In this document: in pieces, positions 1 to 7,023 of the stretch
Layout: each line of letters begins with the position of its first letter
How positions within the stretch are numbered: position 1 is the stretch's first letter
Assembly: GCA_949511925.1 (NCBI GenBank)
Contig: CATEYX010000005.1
Span: 1 to 16,035 of the forward strand
From: Cryomorphaceae bacterium
GTDB taxonomy: Bacteria > Bacteroidota > Bacteroidia > Flavobacteriales > BACL11
Length of the DNA: 16,035 bases
Direction: 5' to 3'
Position numbers and translations under genes: made by a program
The notes under the pieces: model-generated
What the model was told of the DNA's origin: nothing
The model's database searches: none
What the model saw: only the letters and a program-made list of their open reading frames with translations

Positions 1-28
1 GCAATTTTATAAAATTTTATAAATTTGC
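1..28. repeat. 28-bp near-perfect palindrome overlapping the metK promoter
   Basis: The two 14-nt halves (1-14 and 15-28) are reverse complements at 13 of 14 positions; only position 5 against 24 fails. The arms are framed by GCAA and TTGC and the middle is pure A/T. The right arm covers the proposed -7 element at 20-27, which is where a dimeric repressor would bind. In such AT-rich DNA a palindrome can arise by chance, and the window edge hides what lies to the left. I can assign no regulator. Confidence 0.4.
20..27 (+). promoter_or_regulatory. Putative metK promoter, -7 element (TAAATTTG)
   Basis: TAAATTTG fits the Bacteroidota -7 consensus TAnnTTTG. The expected -33 TTTG would fall at or beyond the left edge of the window and cannot be checked. 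A start site about 5-8 nt downstream would lie near 32-35, just before the first paired base of the proposed riboswitch at 36, so the mRNA would begin almost directly with the aptamer. Confidence 0.55.
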
Positions 29-35
29 AAAGTAA

Positions 36-84
36 AGTGGATAGATTTGGCCTATTGCAACCACTGAAAAAAATGCTAAAACAG
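36..84 (+). promoter_or_regulatory. SAM-II-family riboswitch aptamer in the metK leader
   Basis: Stem P1 is AGTGG (36-40) with CCACT (61-65), five Watson-Crick pairs. Its loop carries GATTTG (44-49) and TATTGCAA (53-60), and the 3' strand carries AAATGCTAAAA (71-81). From memory, these blocks match the SAM-II (metA-motif) aptamer in order and spacing: a GUGG/CCAC stem, AUUUG in the loop, UUGCAA just before the closing strand, then an A-rich joint and GCUAAA. SAM-II binds S-adenosylmethionine through an H-type pseudoknot and represses methionine/SAM genes, so metK is a fitting target. The pseudoknot pairing is the weakest part: only short options such as 57-58 with 75-76 are visible, and the loop and joint are slightly shorter than in the marine metX example I recall. 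SAM-V shares the core and is the main alternative. Confidence 0.78.
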
Positions 85-91
85 TATTTCC

Positions 92-149
92 TTTAGCGCT
101 TATTCGCCAAATCTTCCTTAATAAAAATTAAACTTAAAATTAAGAAGAT
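92..149 (+). promoter_or_regulatory. Proposed riboswitch expression platform with mutually exclusive helices
   Basis: Positions 106-114 (GCCAAATCT) are perfectly complementary to 43-51 in the aptamer loop (9 bp). Positions 92-98 pair with 74-80, the conserved GCTAAA block (7 bp including one G-U). These two helices nest into one anti-aptamer fold. Alternatively, 111-116 (ATCTTC) pair with 144-149 (GAAGAT, including the first two bases of the start codon), and after a bulged C117, 118-122 pair with 139-143, giving 11 bp. Bases 111-114 are needed by both folds, so they exclude each other. The inferred logic is that bound SAM stabilises the aptamer, 106-122 is freed and closes over the start codon, and MetK synthesis falls. 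There is no terminator-like hairpin with a U-run in the leader, so translational control is the better reading. Confidence 0.55.
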
Positions 150-1407
150 GTCATATTATTTCACATCAGAGTCCGTTTCAGAAGGACACCCAGACAAAGT
201 AGCCGACCAAATTTCGGATGCATTATTAGATAATTTTTTGGCCCAAGACCCTCACTCAAAAGTAGCTTGTGAAACACTAGTAACCACTGGATTAACAGTG
301 CTAAGTGGAGAGGTAAAAACAGAAGGATATGTTGATGTACAAAAAGTAGCGCGTGAGGTAATCCGTAAGATTGGATATGTAAAATCAGAATACCAATTTG
401 ATGCTGATAGTTGTGGTGTTATTTCAGCAATACACGAACAATCAGCCGACATTAGACAAGGAGTAGTTGAAGGAGAAGGATTGAATAAAGAGCAAGGTGC
501 AGGTGACCAAGGAATGATGTTTGGATATGCAACCAATGAAACCGAAAATCTGATGCCTTTGGCTTTAGATATTTCTCACAAAATATTGATTGAATTAGCG
601 GCAATTCGTAAAGCAGGAAAAGAAATGACTTACTTGCGTCCAGACTCTAAATCGCAAGTTACTTTAGAATACAATGATGATCATTCACCTAAAAGGATTA
701 CTGATATTGTTGTTTCTACGCAACATGATGATTTTGCAGATGAAAAACCTATGCAACAACAAATTGAGGCTGATGTAAGAAACTTATTAATTCCAAAAAT
801 TAAAGCTCAGTTATCAGCTGAAAATGCTGCTTTATTTGGAGAAGAAAAATACCATGTAAATCCTACAGGAAAGTTTGTCATTGGAGGTCCTCACGGAGAT
901 ACAGGATTAACTGGAAGAAAAATTATTGTAGATACCTATGGTGGGAAAGGAGCGCATGGTGGTGGTGCTTTTTCAGGCAAAGACCCAAGTAAAGTTGACC
1001 GATCGGCAGCATACGCTACTCGTCATATCGCAAAAAATCTAGTAGCGGCTGGTGTAGCTGAGCGCATGTTGGTGCAAGTAAGTTATGCTATTGGTGTAGC
1101 CGAGCCAATGGGAATTTTTGTGGACACATATGGAACTTCAAAAGTAAATTTAACAGATGGTAAGATTGCTGAAATAGTAAAAGAAATGCCTTGCTTCAAC
1201 TTAAAACCCGCTTCAATTATCAGCCGTTTAAAGTTGAAAAATCCTATTTATTCCGAAACTGCAGCTTATGGACACATGGGAAGAAAGCCTGAAATTAAAA
1301 CTGTTAAATTTTTAGTTAAAAAAGAAGAAAAAGAATTTGAAGTAGAAACTTTTACTTGGGAAAAATTAGACTGCCAAGAAAAAGTTAGATCAGCTTTTAA
1401 GTTATAG
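148..1407 (+). CDS. metK: S-adenosylmethionine synthetase (methionine adenosyltransferase)
   Basis: Cytoplasmic enzyme that joins methionine and ATP to make S-adenosylmethionine, releasing phosphate and pyrophosphate. The 419-aa product is close to the usual bacterial length with a small C-terminal extension. It carries the family signatures: SEGHPDK at residues 11-17 (ATP/Mg binding), GAGDQG at 117-122, the glycine-rich GGPHGDTGLTGRK at about 246-258, and a GGKGAHGGGAFSGKD stretch shortly after. All three domains appear intact. The start is fixed by the conserved N-terminus (YYFTSESVSEGHPDK). It stands alone on its strand, preceded by a SAM-II-like riboswitch that probably gives feedback control by its own product, and ends at a hairpin terminator. 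Confidence 0.98.
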   Translation: MSYYFTSESVSEGHPDKVADQISDALLDNFLAQDPHSKVACETLVTTGLTVLSGEVKTEGYVDVQKVAREVIRKIGYVKSEYQFDADSCGVISAIHEQSADIRQGVVEGEGLNKEQGAGDQGMMFGYATNETENLMPLALDISHKILIELAAIRKAGKEMTYLRPDSKSQVTLEYNDDHSPKRITDIVVSTQHDDFADEKPMQQQIEADVRNLLIPKIKAQLSAENAALFGEEKYHVNPTGKFVIGGPHGDTGLTGRKIIVDTYGGKGAHGGGAFSGKDPSKVDRSAAYATRHIAKNLVAAGVAERMLVQVSYAIGVAEPMGIFVDTYGTSKVNLTDGKIAEIVKEMPCFNLKPASIISRLKLKNPIYSETAAYGHMGRKPEIKTVKFLVKKEEKEFEVETFTWEKLDCQEKVRSAFKL

Positions 1408-1447
1408 TAGATACTGTTTTTTAGAGAGAATTGATTCTTCAGTAAAC

Positions 1448-1477
1448 AAAAAAGCCAAGCAAATGCTTGGCTTTTTT
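1448..1477. terminator. Bidirectional intrinsic terminator between metK and lpd
   Basis: A hairpin with core GCCAAGC (1454-1460) and GCTTGGC (1465-1471) closes on a 4-nt loop. It is flanked by six A on the left and six T on the right, which extend the stem to 13 bp (1448-1460 with 1465-1477). Each strand therefore reads as a GC-containing stem followed by a U-run, so one element can end both convergent genes. Confidence 0.9.
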
Positions 1478-1494
1478 CTATCTCATTTAATATT

Positions 1495-2880
1495 CTAAAT
1501 GTGTATCACCTCATCATAAGCATCAGCAACTGCTTCCATAACCGCTTCACTCATTGTTGGATGAGGATGAATTGCTTTTAATACTTCATGACCTGTAGTT
1601 TCTAATTTACGAGCAACAACTGCCTCAGCAATCAATTCCGTAACATTGTATCCTATCATATGGCAACCTAACCATTCGCCATATTTAGCATCAAAAATAA
1701 CTTTTACAAAACCATCTTTATGTCCTGCAGCAGATGCTTTTCCTGATGCTGTAAAAGGAAATTTCCCTACCTTAATTTCATATCCTGCTTCTTTTGCTGC
1801 AGCTTCAGTCATTCCTACTGAAGCAATCTCTGGGCTAGCATAAGTACAGCCAGGAATATTTCCATAATCAATTGGTTCAGGGTTTTGACCAGCAATTTTC
1901 TCTACACAAGTAATTCCTTCAGCTGACGCAACATGAGCAAGTGCATGATTTGGCAATACATCACCAATAGCATGGTATCCATTTACATTAGTATTATAAT
2001 AATCATCTACTAAAATTTTTCCTTTTTCAGTTTTAATCCCTACTTCTTCCAATCCAATATTCTCAATATTAGCAACAATTCCAACAGCTGAAAGAACCAC
2101 ATCACATTCAATAGTTTCTTCTCCTTTTTTAGTCTTTATAATTACTTTACAACCTGCACCAGTAGTGTCTACTTTCTCAACCGATGAGTTAGTCATTACT
2201 TTAATTCCTGACTTTTTGAATGATCGTTGTAATTGCTTAGAAATATCAACATCCTCAATAGGTACAATATTTGGCATAAACTCAACAACAGTAACATCAG
2301 TCCCCATTGCATTATAGAAGTAAGCAAACTCCACACCAATTGCTCCTGAACCAACAATTACCATTTTTTTAGGTGCATTTGCTAAAACAAGTGCATCTCT
2401 ATATCCAATTATTTTTTTTCCATCCTGTGGTAAATTAGGTAGTTGTCTGCTTCTAGCACCTGTAGCTATAATAATATTTTTTGCTGAATAATCAGTTGAT
2501 TTACCATCAACAGTAACAGCTACTTTATTTCCTGGTTTTACTTTTCCAAAACCATAAATTACTTCAACTTTATTCTTTTTAAGTAAGTATGCAATTCCAC
2601 TACTCATTCCATCAGCAACATCTCTACTTCTTTTAATAATAGCAGGAAAATCAGCATTTGCATCTTTTACAGTAATTCCGTAATCCTCAGCATGGTTAAT
2701 GTATTCAAAAACTTGAGCTGATTTCAATAATGCTTTAGTTGGAATACATCCCCAGTTTAAGCAAATTCCACCTAAACTTTCTTTTTCAATAACTGCTACT
2801 TTCAATCCTAATTGTGAAGCACGGATAGCCGACACATAGCCTCCAGGACCACTACCTAATACAATAACATCATAGTTCAT
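1495..2880 (-). CDS. lpdA: Dihydrolipoyl dehydrogenase (E3 of 2-oxoacid dehydrogenase complexes)
   Basis: FAD flavoenzyme that reoxidises dihydrolipoamide with NAD+ in the pyruvate, 2-oxoglutarate or branched-chain dehydrogenase complexes and the glycine cleavage system. At 461 aa it has normal length. Visible features are the FAD-binding GSGPGG at residues 9-14, the redox disulfide C40-C45 in GGICLNWGCIPTK, an ATGAR motif, the NAD-binding GSGAIGVEF, the second FAD motif around TNVNGYHAIGD, and the C-terminal HPTMSE with catalytic His440 and Glu445 from the partner subunit. It starts 4 nt after the glycosyltransferase stop and so is probably cotranscribed with it; no E1 or E2 genes are in the window. 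It ends at the hairpin shared with metK. Confidence 0.97.
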   Translation of the reverse strand: MNYDVIVLGSGPGGYVSAIRASQLGLKVAVIEKESLGGICLNWGCIPTKALLKSAQVFEYINHAEDYGITVKDANADFPAIIKRSRDVADGMSSGIAYLLKKNKVEVIYGFGKVKPGNKVAVTVDGKSTDYSAKNIIIATGARSRQLPNLPQDGKKIIGYRDALVLANAPKKMVIVGSGAIGVEFAYFYNAMGTDVTVVEFMPNIVPIEDVDISKQLQRSFKKSGIKVMTNSSVEKVDTTGAGCKVIIKTKKGEETIECDVVLSAVGIVANIENIGLEEVGIKTEKGKILVDDYYNTNVNGYHAIGDVLPNHALAHVASAEGITCVEKIAGQNPEPIDYGNIPGCTYASPEIASVGMTEAAAKEAGYEIKVGKFPFTASGKASAAGHKDGFVKVIFDAKYGEWLGCHMIGYNVTELIAEAVVARKLETTGHEVLKAIHPHPTMSEAVMEAVADAYDEVIHI

Positions 2881-2884
2881 TTTA

Positions 2885-4102
2885 CTATTTTTTTAAGTTC
2901 TTATTTAAGAGTACAATATTAGATAAAACATCTTGAACTGAGATATCGTTCATACATCTTTTTTCACGGCTGCAAGAGTTCCCAAAATAACAGTCGCAAC
3001 CACTAGTAGGCTCAATAATCACCCCTCTTCCATATAATTCAAATTCATGCACATTAAATATATTATGAAACAGCATCAATTGCTTTTTAAGTGCCAAGGC
3101 AATGTGCATCATCATGCTTACTGGCGTTACAATAATATCTGTATTATTGGTAATGGCAATAAACTCTTCCAAGCTAAAAGTTCCTAAATAGGTTGCTCCC
3201 GTTTTCGATTGATAGTAACGGTTCGTTTCATCTTCATCAGGCCCACCCATTAGTAAACAGAAATAACCTTGCTTTTCTAAATCCTTAATAAGCTCTACCC
3301 AATAATCCTTTGGCCAAAGGCGAGTTTTCCATCTAAGTCCACATCCGGTATTAAGTCCAATAATAGTTTTTCCACTCGCTAATCTTTTAAATTTTTCTTT
3401 CCATTGATTACTTAAATCTTCATTTAAGTTAATCAAATACTCTTCCTTATTGAATTCAAAATGACAAATTTCAAAAATCTCCTCTAAATAGTTCTTTCTG
3501 TTCTTTTTCGAAATATGGTCAAAAAGACCAGTAATCAACTTATTTTCTGCTTTTTCTGTCGCAATATTAATATGTCCATCTTGCCATATAAAACCAAATT
3601 TATCCTTAGCATTTACATGAGAAAGCAACATACACGCTTCTTGGTCTTTATCCAAGTTTATAGCAATATCAAATTCTTGATTTGCCAACAAAGAGACAGA
3701 ATATTCGTTCCATTTATATATTAAATCTACCTCATCTTTAGGAACTACTTGAGGGCTATGCGTAATCCAACTAAAATGACAATCACCATATTCATTTTTG
3801 TACTTCTCTATTAAGGGTGTGGTTCTAATAACATCACCAATTGCCCCTAACTTTATAAATAAAATCTTGGTTACATGCTTTGGTATTATAGGTTTCTCTG
3901 TTACTATATCTTCTTTAGTAAAATCACAAATCTTGTAAATTTCTTGCAATAATGATTTTTGAGTATCTAAATTGATAATAACAGATATATCTTTATCATA
4001 ATGGGAGCAATTATCACATTGCACATCAAATTGTTTGTTCGGCTTACAAGGGATATGGCCTTCAAAATGACTGCAATCGTATTTCACATCTTTTGACCTC
4101 AT
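2885..4102 (-). CDS. Glycosyltransferase family 9 (heptosyltransferase-like) protein with terminal cysteine clusters
   Basis: A 405-aa protein of the GT9 family, which transfers heptose or related sugars in lipopolysaccharide or other glycan assembly. The N-terminal Rossmann domain opens with KILFIKLGAIGDVIRTTPLI, typical of the family. The second domain has the nucleotide-sugar segment GLNTGCGLRWKTRLWP, then LLMGGPDEDE and VTPVSMMMHIALAL. Before the fold lies a Cys-rich stretch (C10, C19, C29, C32), and near the C-terminus a second one (C369, C371, C377, C383); both look like metal-binding knuckles seen in a GT9 subgroup. No signal peptide or membrane segment is evident, so it probably acts on the inner face of the cytoplasmic membrane. 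The acceptor and donor sugars cannot be told. It has its own promoter-like element upstream and lies 4 nt before lpd. Confidence 0.85.
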   Translation of the reverse strand: MRSKDVKYDCSHFEGHIPCKPNKQFDVQCDNCSHYDKDISVIINLDTQKSLLQEIYKICDFTKEDIVTEKPIIPKHVTKILFIKLGAIGDVIRTTPLIEKYKNEYGDCHFSWITHSPQVVPKDEVDLIYKWNEYSVSLLANQEFDIAINLDKDQEACMLLSHVNAKDKFGFIWQDGHINIATEKAENKLITGLFDHISKKNRKNYLEEIFEICHFEFNKEEYLINLNEDLSNQWKEKFKRLASGKTIIGLNTGCGLRWKTRLWPKDYWVELIKDLEKQGYFCLLMGGPDEDETNRYYQSKTGATYLGTFSLEEFIAITNNTDIIVTPVSMMMHIALALKKQLMLFHNIFNVHEFELYGRGVIIEPTSGCDCYFGNSCSREKRCMNDISVQDVLSNIVLLNKNLKK

Positions 4103-4122
4103 ACTTTCTTTTCGTTTAATTG

Positions 4123-4130
4123 CAAATGTA
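4123..4130 (-). promoter_or_regulatory. Putative promoter -7 element for the GT9-lpd pair
   Basis: On the minus strand this reads TACATTTG, a full match to TAnnTTTG. It ends 20 nt before the start codon at 4102, which leaves a leader of roughly 15 nt. I see no clear -33 TTG at the usual distance. It lies back to back with the promoter of the plus-strand operon. Confidence 0.5.
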
Positions 4131-4178
4131 AGTAAAATGTATCATTTGTTAATAAGAGTCAGAAAACCTTAAATTTTG

Positions 4179-4186
4179 TAACTTTG
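4179..4186 (+). promoter_or_regulatory. Putative promoter -7 element for the eight-gene operon
   Basis: TAACTTTG matches TAnnTTTG exactly and lies 19 nt before the ATG at 4206. A TTTG occurs at 4145-4148, but it is about 30 nt upstream, too far for a standard -33 box. This is the only promoter-like site seen before the run of eight genes that starts at 4206. Confidence 0.55.
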
Positions 4187-4205
4187 TGACTTAATTTTTT
4201 TTAAG

Positions 4206-5909
4206 ATGATTAACTATACTATTTCTTATTCAAATCCGCACAGACATTTTGTTGATTTTGAATTTACTGCCAAAACAAATGGTGCAGATAAGATGCAGTT
4301 TCAGCTTTCTGCTTGGCGTCCCGGCAGATATGAACTTGCTAATTTTTCGCAAAACATCCAAAAATGGGCTGCATTTGACGAAAACAATAACCCCCTTGCA
4401 TTTCAAAAAATCAGAAAGGATTTATGGGAAGTTGTTTCTGAAGATGCTATGGAAGTTACGATTACCTATAACTTTTATTCTAATCAATTAGATGCAGGCT
4501 CCTGTTATTTAGATGAACATCAATTGTACATAAACCCTGTGCATTGTATGTTTTATATTGTTGGCAGGAAAGAAGAAAGATATACTTTAAATCTAGAAAT
4601 TCCTAACAATTATAAAATTGCTTCATCTATGGAGCAAGAAGGGAATACCTTAACAGTAAAGGGTTATGATTTGTTAGCAGAATCGCCAATAATCTGTTCG
4701 GACAGTTTACAGCACGGAACTTATGAAGTGGATGGAATTACATTTCATATATGGTTTCAAGGAGAATGCAAACCTGATTGGAAAAAAATTAATAAAGATT
4801 TTATAGCTTTTACTAAAAGTCAGATAAAACATTTTGGTGGATTTCCTGTTGATGAATATCATTACTTTTTTCAAATCACTCCTTACAGAAGTTACCATGG
4901 TGTGGAGCATACCAAAAATACTGTTTTACTCTTAGGTCCTGGGAACGAAATAATGGACAAAAGATATGAAGATTTATTGGGAGTTTGTTCGCATGAGCTA
5001 TATCATACTTGGAACATAAAAGCTATAAGGCCAATAGAAATGTATCCTTACGATTATACTAAGGAAAATTACTTTAGAACCGGTTTTGTTGCTGAAGGAG
5101 TAACTACTTATATGGGAGATATGATGCTGTATAATTCTGGAGTATTTAATTGGAAAGAGTTTGTTAAAACTCAGAATCAGAATTTAGAAAGACACTTAAC
5201 TAACTACGGAAGATATAATTTATCTGTGGCTGATAGTGGTTTTGATAATTGGCTAGATGGTTACAAATTGGGTTCTCCTGATCGGAAAACTTCTATTTAC
5301 CCTGATGCTGCACTGTGTATGCTAATGGTAGATTTGGAAATCATTAGAAATACAGATGGAGGAAATAGCTTACATTCTGTTATGAAAGAATTGTATGAGG
5401 AGTTTGCACAAAAATATAAAGGATATTCTGAAGATGATTTTAGAAATATCTGTGTAAAATTTGGAGGACTAAAAGTTGCTGAGATTTTTGAAAATCATAT
5501 TTATGGGACTGAGAATTACATTCCAACTTTAAAAACTGCCTTGGATGTCGTTGGTTTGGAATTGAAAGAAAAGAAAAACCCAAACCTTTCTGCTCAATAC
5601 TTTGGATTTGTAGCTGTAAAAGAAAATCAAAAAGTAATTATAAAGAAAGTAGAGCCCAACTCTATTACAGATAAAAGTGGAATAGCGCCTGAAGATGAAA
5701 TTACAAAGGTAAATGAAGAAAAAATAGAAGGAAAGCTTTCAGATATTTTAAAAGAATGTAAAAATGAAGTTACATTTACAATAAAAAAGAAATTCTCAGA
5801 AAAAGCAATACCATTAGCTATTGGGAATAATTATCAATTATTAGAATTTGTAATATCAGAAAAGGTAACTGAAGGACAAATTGTTCTAAGAAAGGTTTGG
5901 AGTAATTAA
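4206..5909 (+). CDS. M61 family metallopeptidase (glycyl-aminopeptidase type) with PDZ domain
   Basis: A 567-aa zinc aminopeptidase of family M61. The N-terminal beta-rich domain (about 1-170) includes SAWRPGRYELANF. The catalytic domain has YHGVEH at 230-235, then the zinc motif HELYH at 263-267 continuing into TWNIKAIRP, with the third zinc ligand probably Glu297 in VAEGVTTY. A PDZ-like domain follows at about 475-560 (AVKENQKVIIKKVEPNSITDKSGI is its core). There is no signal peptide, so it should be cytoplasmic, consistent with a role in peptide turnover. Length is close to the family norm of about 600 aa. It is the first gene of the operon; its stop is 1 nt from the hpt start. Confidence 0.92.
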   Translation: MINYTISYSNPHRHFVDFEFTAKTNGADKMQFQLSAWRPGRYELANFSQNIQKWAAFDENNNPLAFQKIRKDLWEVVSEDAMEVTITYNFYSNQLDAGSCYLDEHQLYINPVHCMFYIVGRKEERYTLNLEIPNNYKIASSMEQEGNTLTVKGYDLLAESPIICSDSLQHGTYEVDGITFHIWFQGECKPDWKKINKDFIAFTKSQIKHFGGFPVDEYHYFFQITPYRSYHGVEHTKNTVLLLGPGNEIMDKRYEDLLGVCSHELYHTWNIKAIRPIEMYPYDYTKENYFRTGFVAEGVTTYMGDMMLYNSGVFNWKEFVKTQNQNLERHLTNYGRYNLSVADSGFDNWLDGYKLGSPDRKTSIYPDAALCMLMVDLEIIRNTDGGNSLHSVMKELYEEFAQKYKGYSEDDFRNICVKFGGLKVAEIFENHIYGTENYIPTLKTALDVVGLELKEKKNPNLSAQYFGFVAVKENQKVIIKKVEPNSITDKSGIAPEDEITKVNEEKIEGKLSDILKECKNEVTFTIKKKFSEKAIPLAIGNNYQLLEFVISEKVTEGQIVLRKVWSN

Positions 5910-5910
5910 A

Positions 5911-6447
5911 ATGAAAACAGTAAAATTACATAACAAAGAATTTGAAATATTTATTCCTGAAACTGAAATTTCAGAAATAGTTTATTCAATGGCTAATCAA
6001 ATTAATAATAGTGGAATAAAAAACCCTCTTTTTATTGCTGTTTTAAATGGATCTTTCCTTTTTGCAGCAGATATCATGAGAAAAATTAATATTCCAAACT
6101 GTAAAATATCCTTTATTAAACTCTCCTCCTACTTAGGCACTGAAAGTACAGGTGAGGTAAATGAATTAATTGGATTAGGACAAGATATTAGAAACAGAAA
6201 TATTGTAATTTTAGAAGACATCATTGATACCGGAATTACATTAGAAAAAATAATATCATTACTTGAAAAAGAAGAAGTTACCGATATAAAAGTGGCTACC
6301 TTATTGTTTAAGCCAGAGGCTTATAAAAAAGATATTGAGATTGACTTTATAGGAAAATCAATCCCAAATGATTTTGTTGTGGGATATGGCCTGGATTATG
6401 ACGAAATTGGACGTAATTTGCCACATATTTATAAACTAAAAGAATAG
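5911..6447 (+). CDS. hpt: Hypoxanthine phosphoribosyltransferase
   Basis: Purine salvage enzyme that converts hypoxanthine (and usually guanine) plus PRPP to IMP or GMP. The 178-aa product is of normal size for the bacterial Hpt type I phosphoribosyltransferase fold. It shows the loop AVLNGSFLFAADIMR near residue 50 and the PRPP-binding motif EDIIDTG at 102-108 with its two acidic residues, then the C-terminal DFVVGYGLDYDEIGRNLPHI, which is diagnostic of Hpt rather than Apt or Gpt. It is packed between the M61 peptidase (1 nt) and adk (3 nt). The hpt-adk-obg order is a common arrangement in Bacteroidota. Confidence 0.96.
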   Translation: MKTVKLHNKEFEIFIPETEISEIVYSMANQINNSGIKNPLFIAVLNGSFLFAADIMRKINIPNCKISFIKLSSYLGTESTGEVNELIGLGQDIRNRNIVILEDIIDTGITLEKIISLLEKEEVTDIKVATLLFKPEAYKKDIEIDFIGKSIPNDFVVGYGLDYDEIGRNLPHIYKLKE

Positions 6448-6450
6448 AAC

Positions 6451-7023
6451 ATGTTAAACCTAGTATTATTTGGCCCTCCAGGAGCCGGAAAAGGAACACA
6501 ATCAAACCTGTTAATTGATAAATATAATTTAGTACACCTTTCGACTGGGGATATTTTAAGAGGAGAGATTACAGCAGGAACATCATTAGGCGTAGAAGCG
6601 AAAGCAATTATGGATAGAGGCGATTTAGTTTCAGATGAAATAGTTATTGGTATGATATCTTCCAAATTAGATAATAACCCAAATGCAAACGGATTTATTT
6701 TTGATGGTTTCCCAAGAACAACAGCACAAGCTGAAGCTTTAGACGCCTTATTAAAAGGAAAAGAAACTTCAATATCTGCAATGCTTTCTTTAAAAGTAGA
6801 AGATGCTGAACTCATAAAAAGATTACTCGCAAGAGGACAAGATTCAGGAAGACCAGATGACAAAAATGAAAGTATAATTGCCAATAGAATTAATGAATAC
6901 AATAACAAAACAGCTCCATTAAAAGATTTTTATGCTGCCCAGAAAAAACTTTCCGAGATTGAAGGCACTGGTACAGTAGGAAATATTGCTCAGAAATTAA
7001 TCACTGTTATCGATAGCCTATAA
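6451..7023 (+). CDS. adk: Adenylate kinase (short form)
   Basis: Catalyses 2 ADP to and from ATP plus AMP, setting the adenylate energy charge. The P-loop GPPGAGKGT is at residues 8-16, followed by STGDILRGEI (AMP-binding region), DGFPRT (AMP-binding arginine) and RLLARGQDSGRPDD. The latter is the compact LID of the short-type enzyme, in place of the zinc-finger-like LID of long forms, which agrees with the 190-aa length. The last base of its TAA stop is the first base of the obg start codon (TAATG), so the two are probably coupled in translation. Confidence 0.97.
   Translation: MLNLVLFGPPGAGKGTQSNLLIDKYNLVHLSTGDILRGEITAGTSLGVEAKAIMDRGDLVSDEIVIGMISSKLDNNPNANGFIFDGFPRTTAQAEALDALLKGKETSISAMLSLKVEDAELIKRLLARGQDSGRPDDKNESIIANRINEYNNKTAPLKDFYAAQKKLSEIEGTGTVGNIAQKLITVIDSL

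Noticed and set aside
74..98. Hairpin TGCTAAA/TTTAGCG read as a transcription terminator in the metK leader
   Set aside because: It is weak, has no U-run after it, and its 5' arm is the conserved SAM-II block; it fits an anti-aptamer helix better.
252..536. 94-aa minus-strand frame opposite metK
   Set aside because: Shadow of metK, covering conserved motif GAGDQG on the sense strand; Ser/Thr/Pro-rich product without features.
6429..6908. 159-aa open frame on the minus strand opposite adk
   Set aside because: It is antisense to a fully conserved adk gene and has a low-complexity Ser/Leu-rich composition, the usual shadow of a coding frame.
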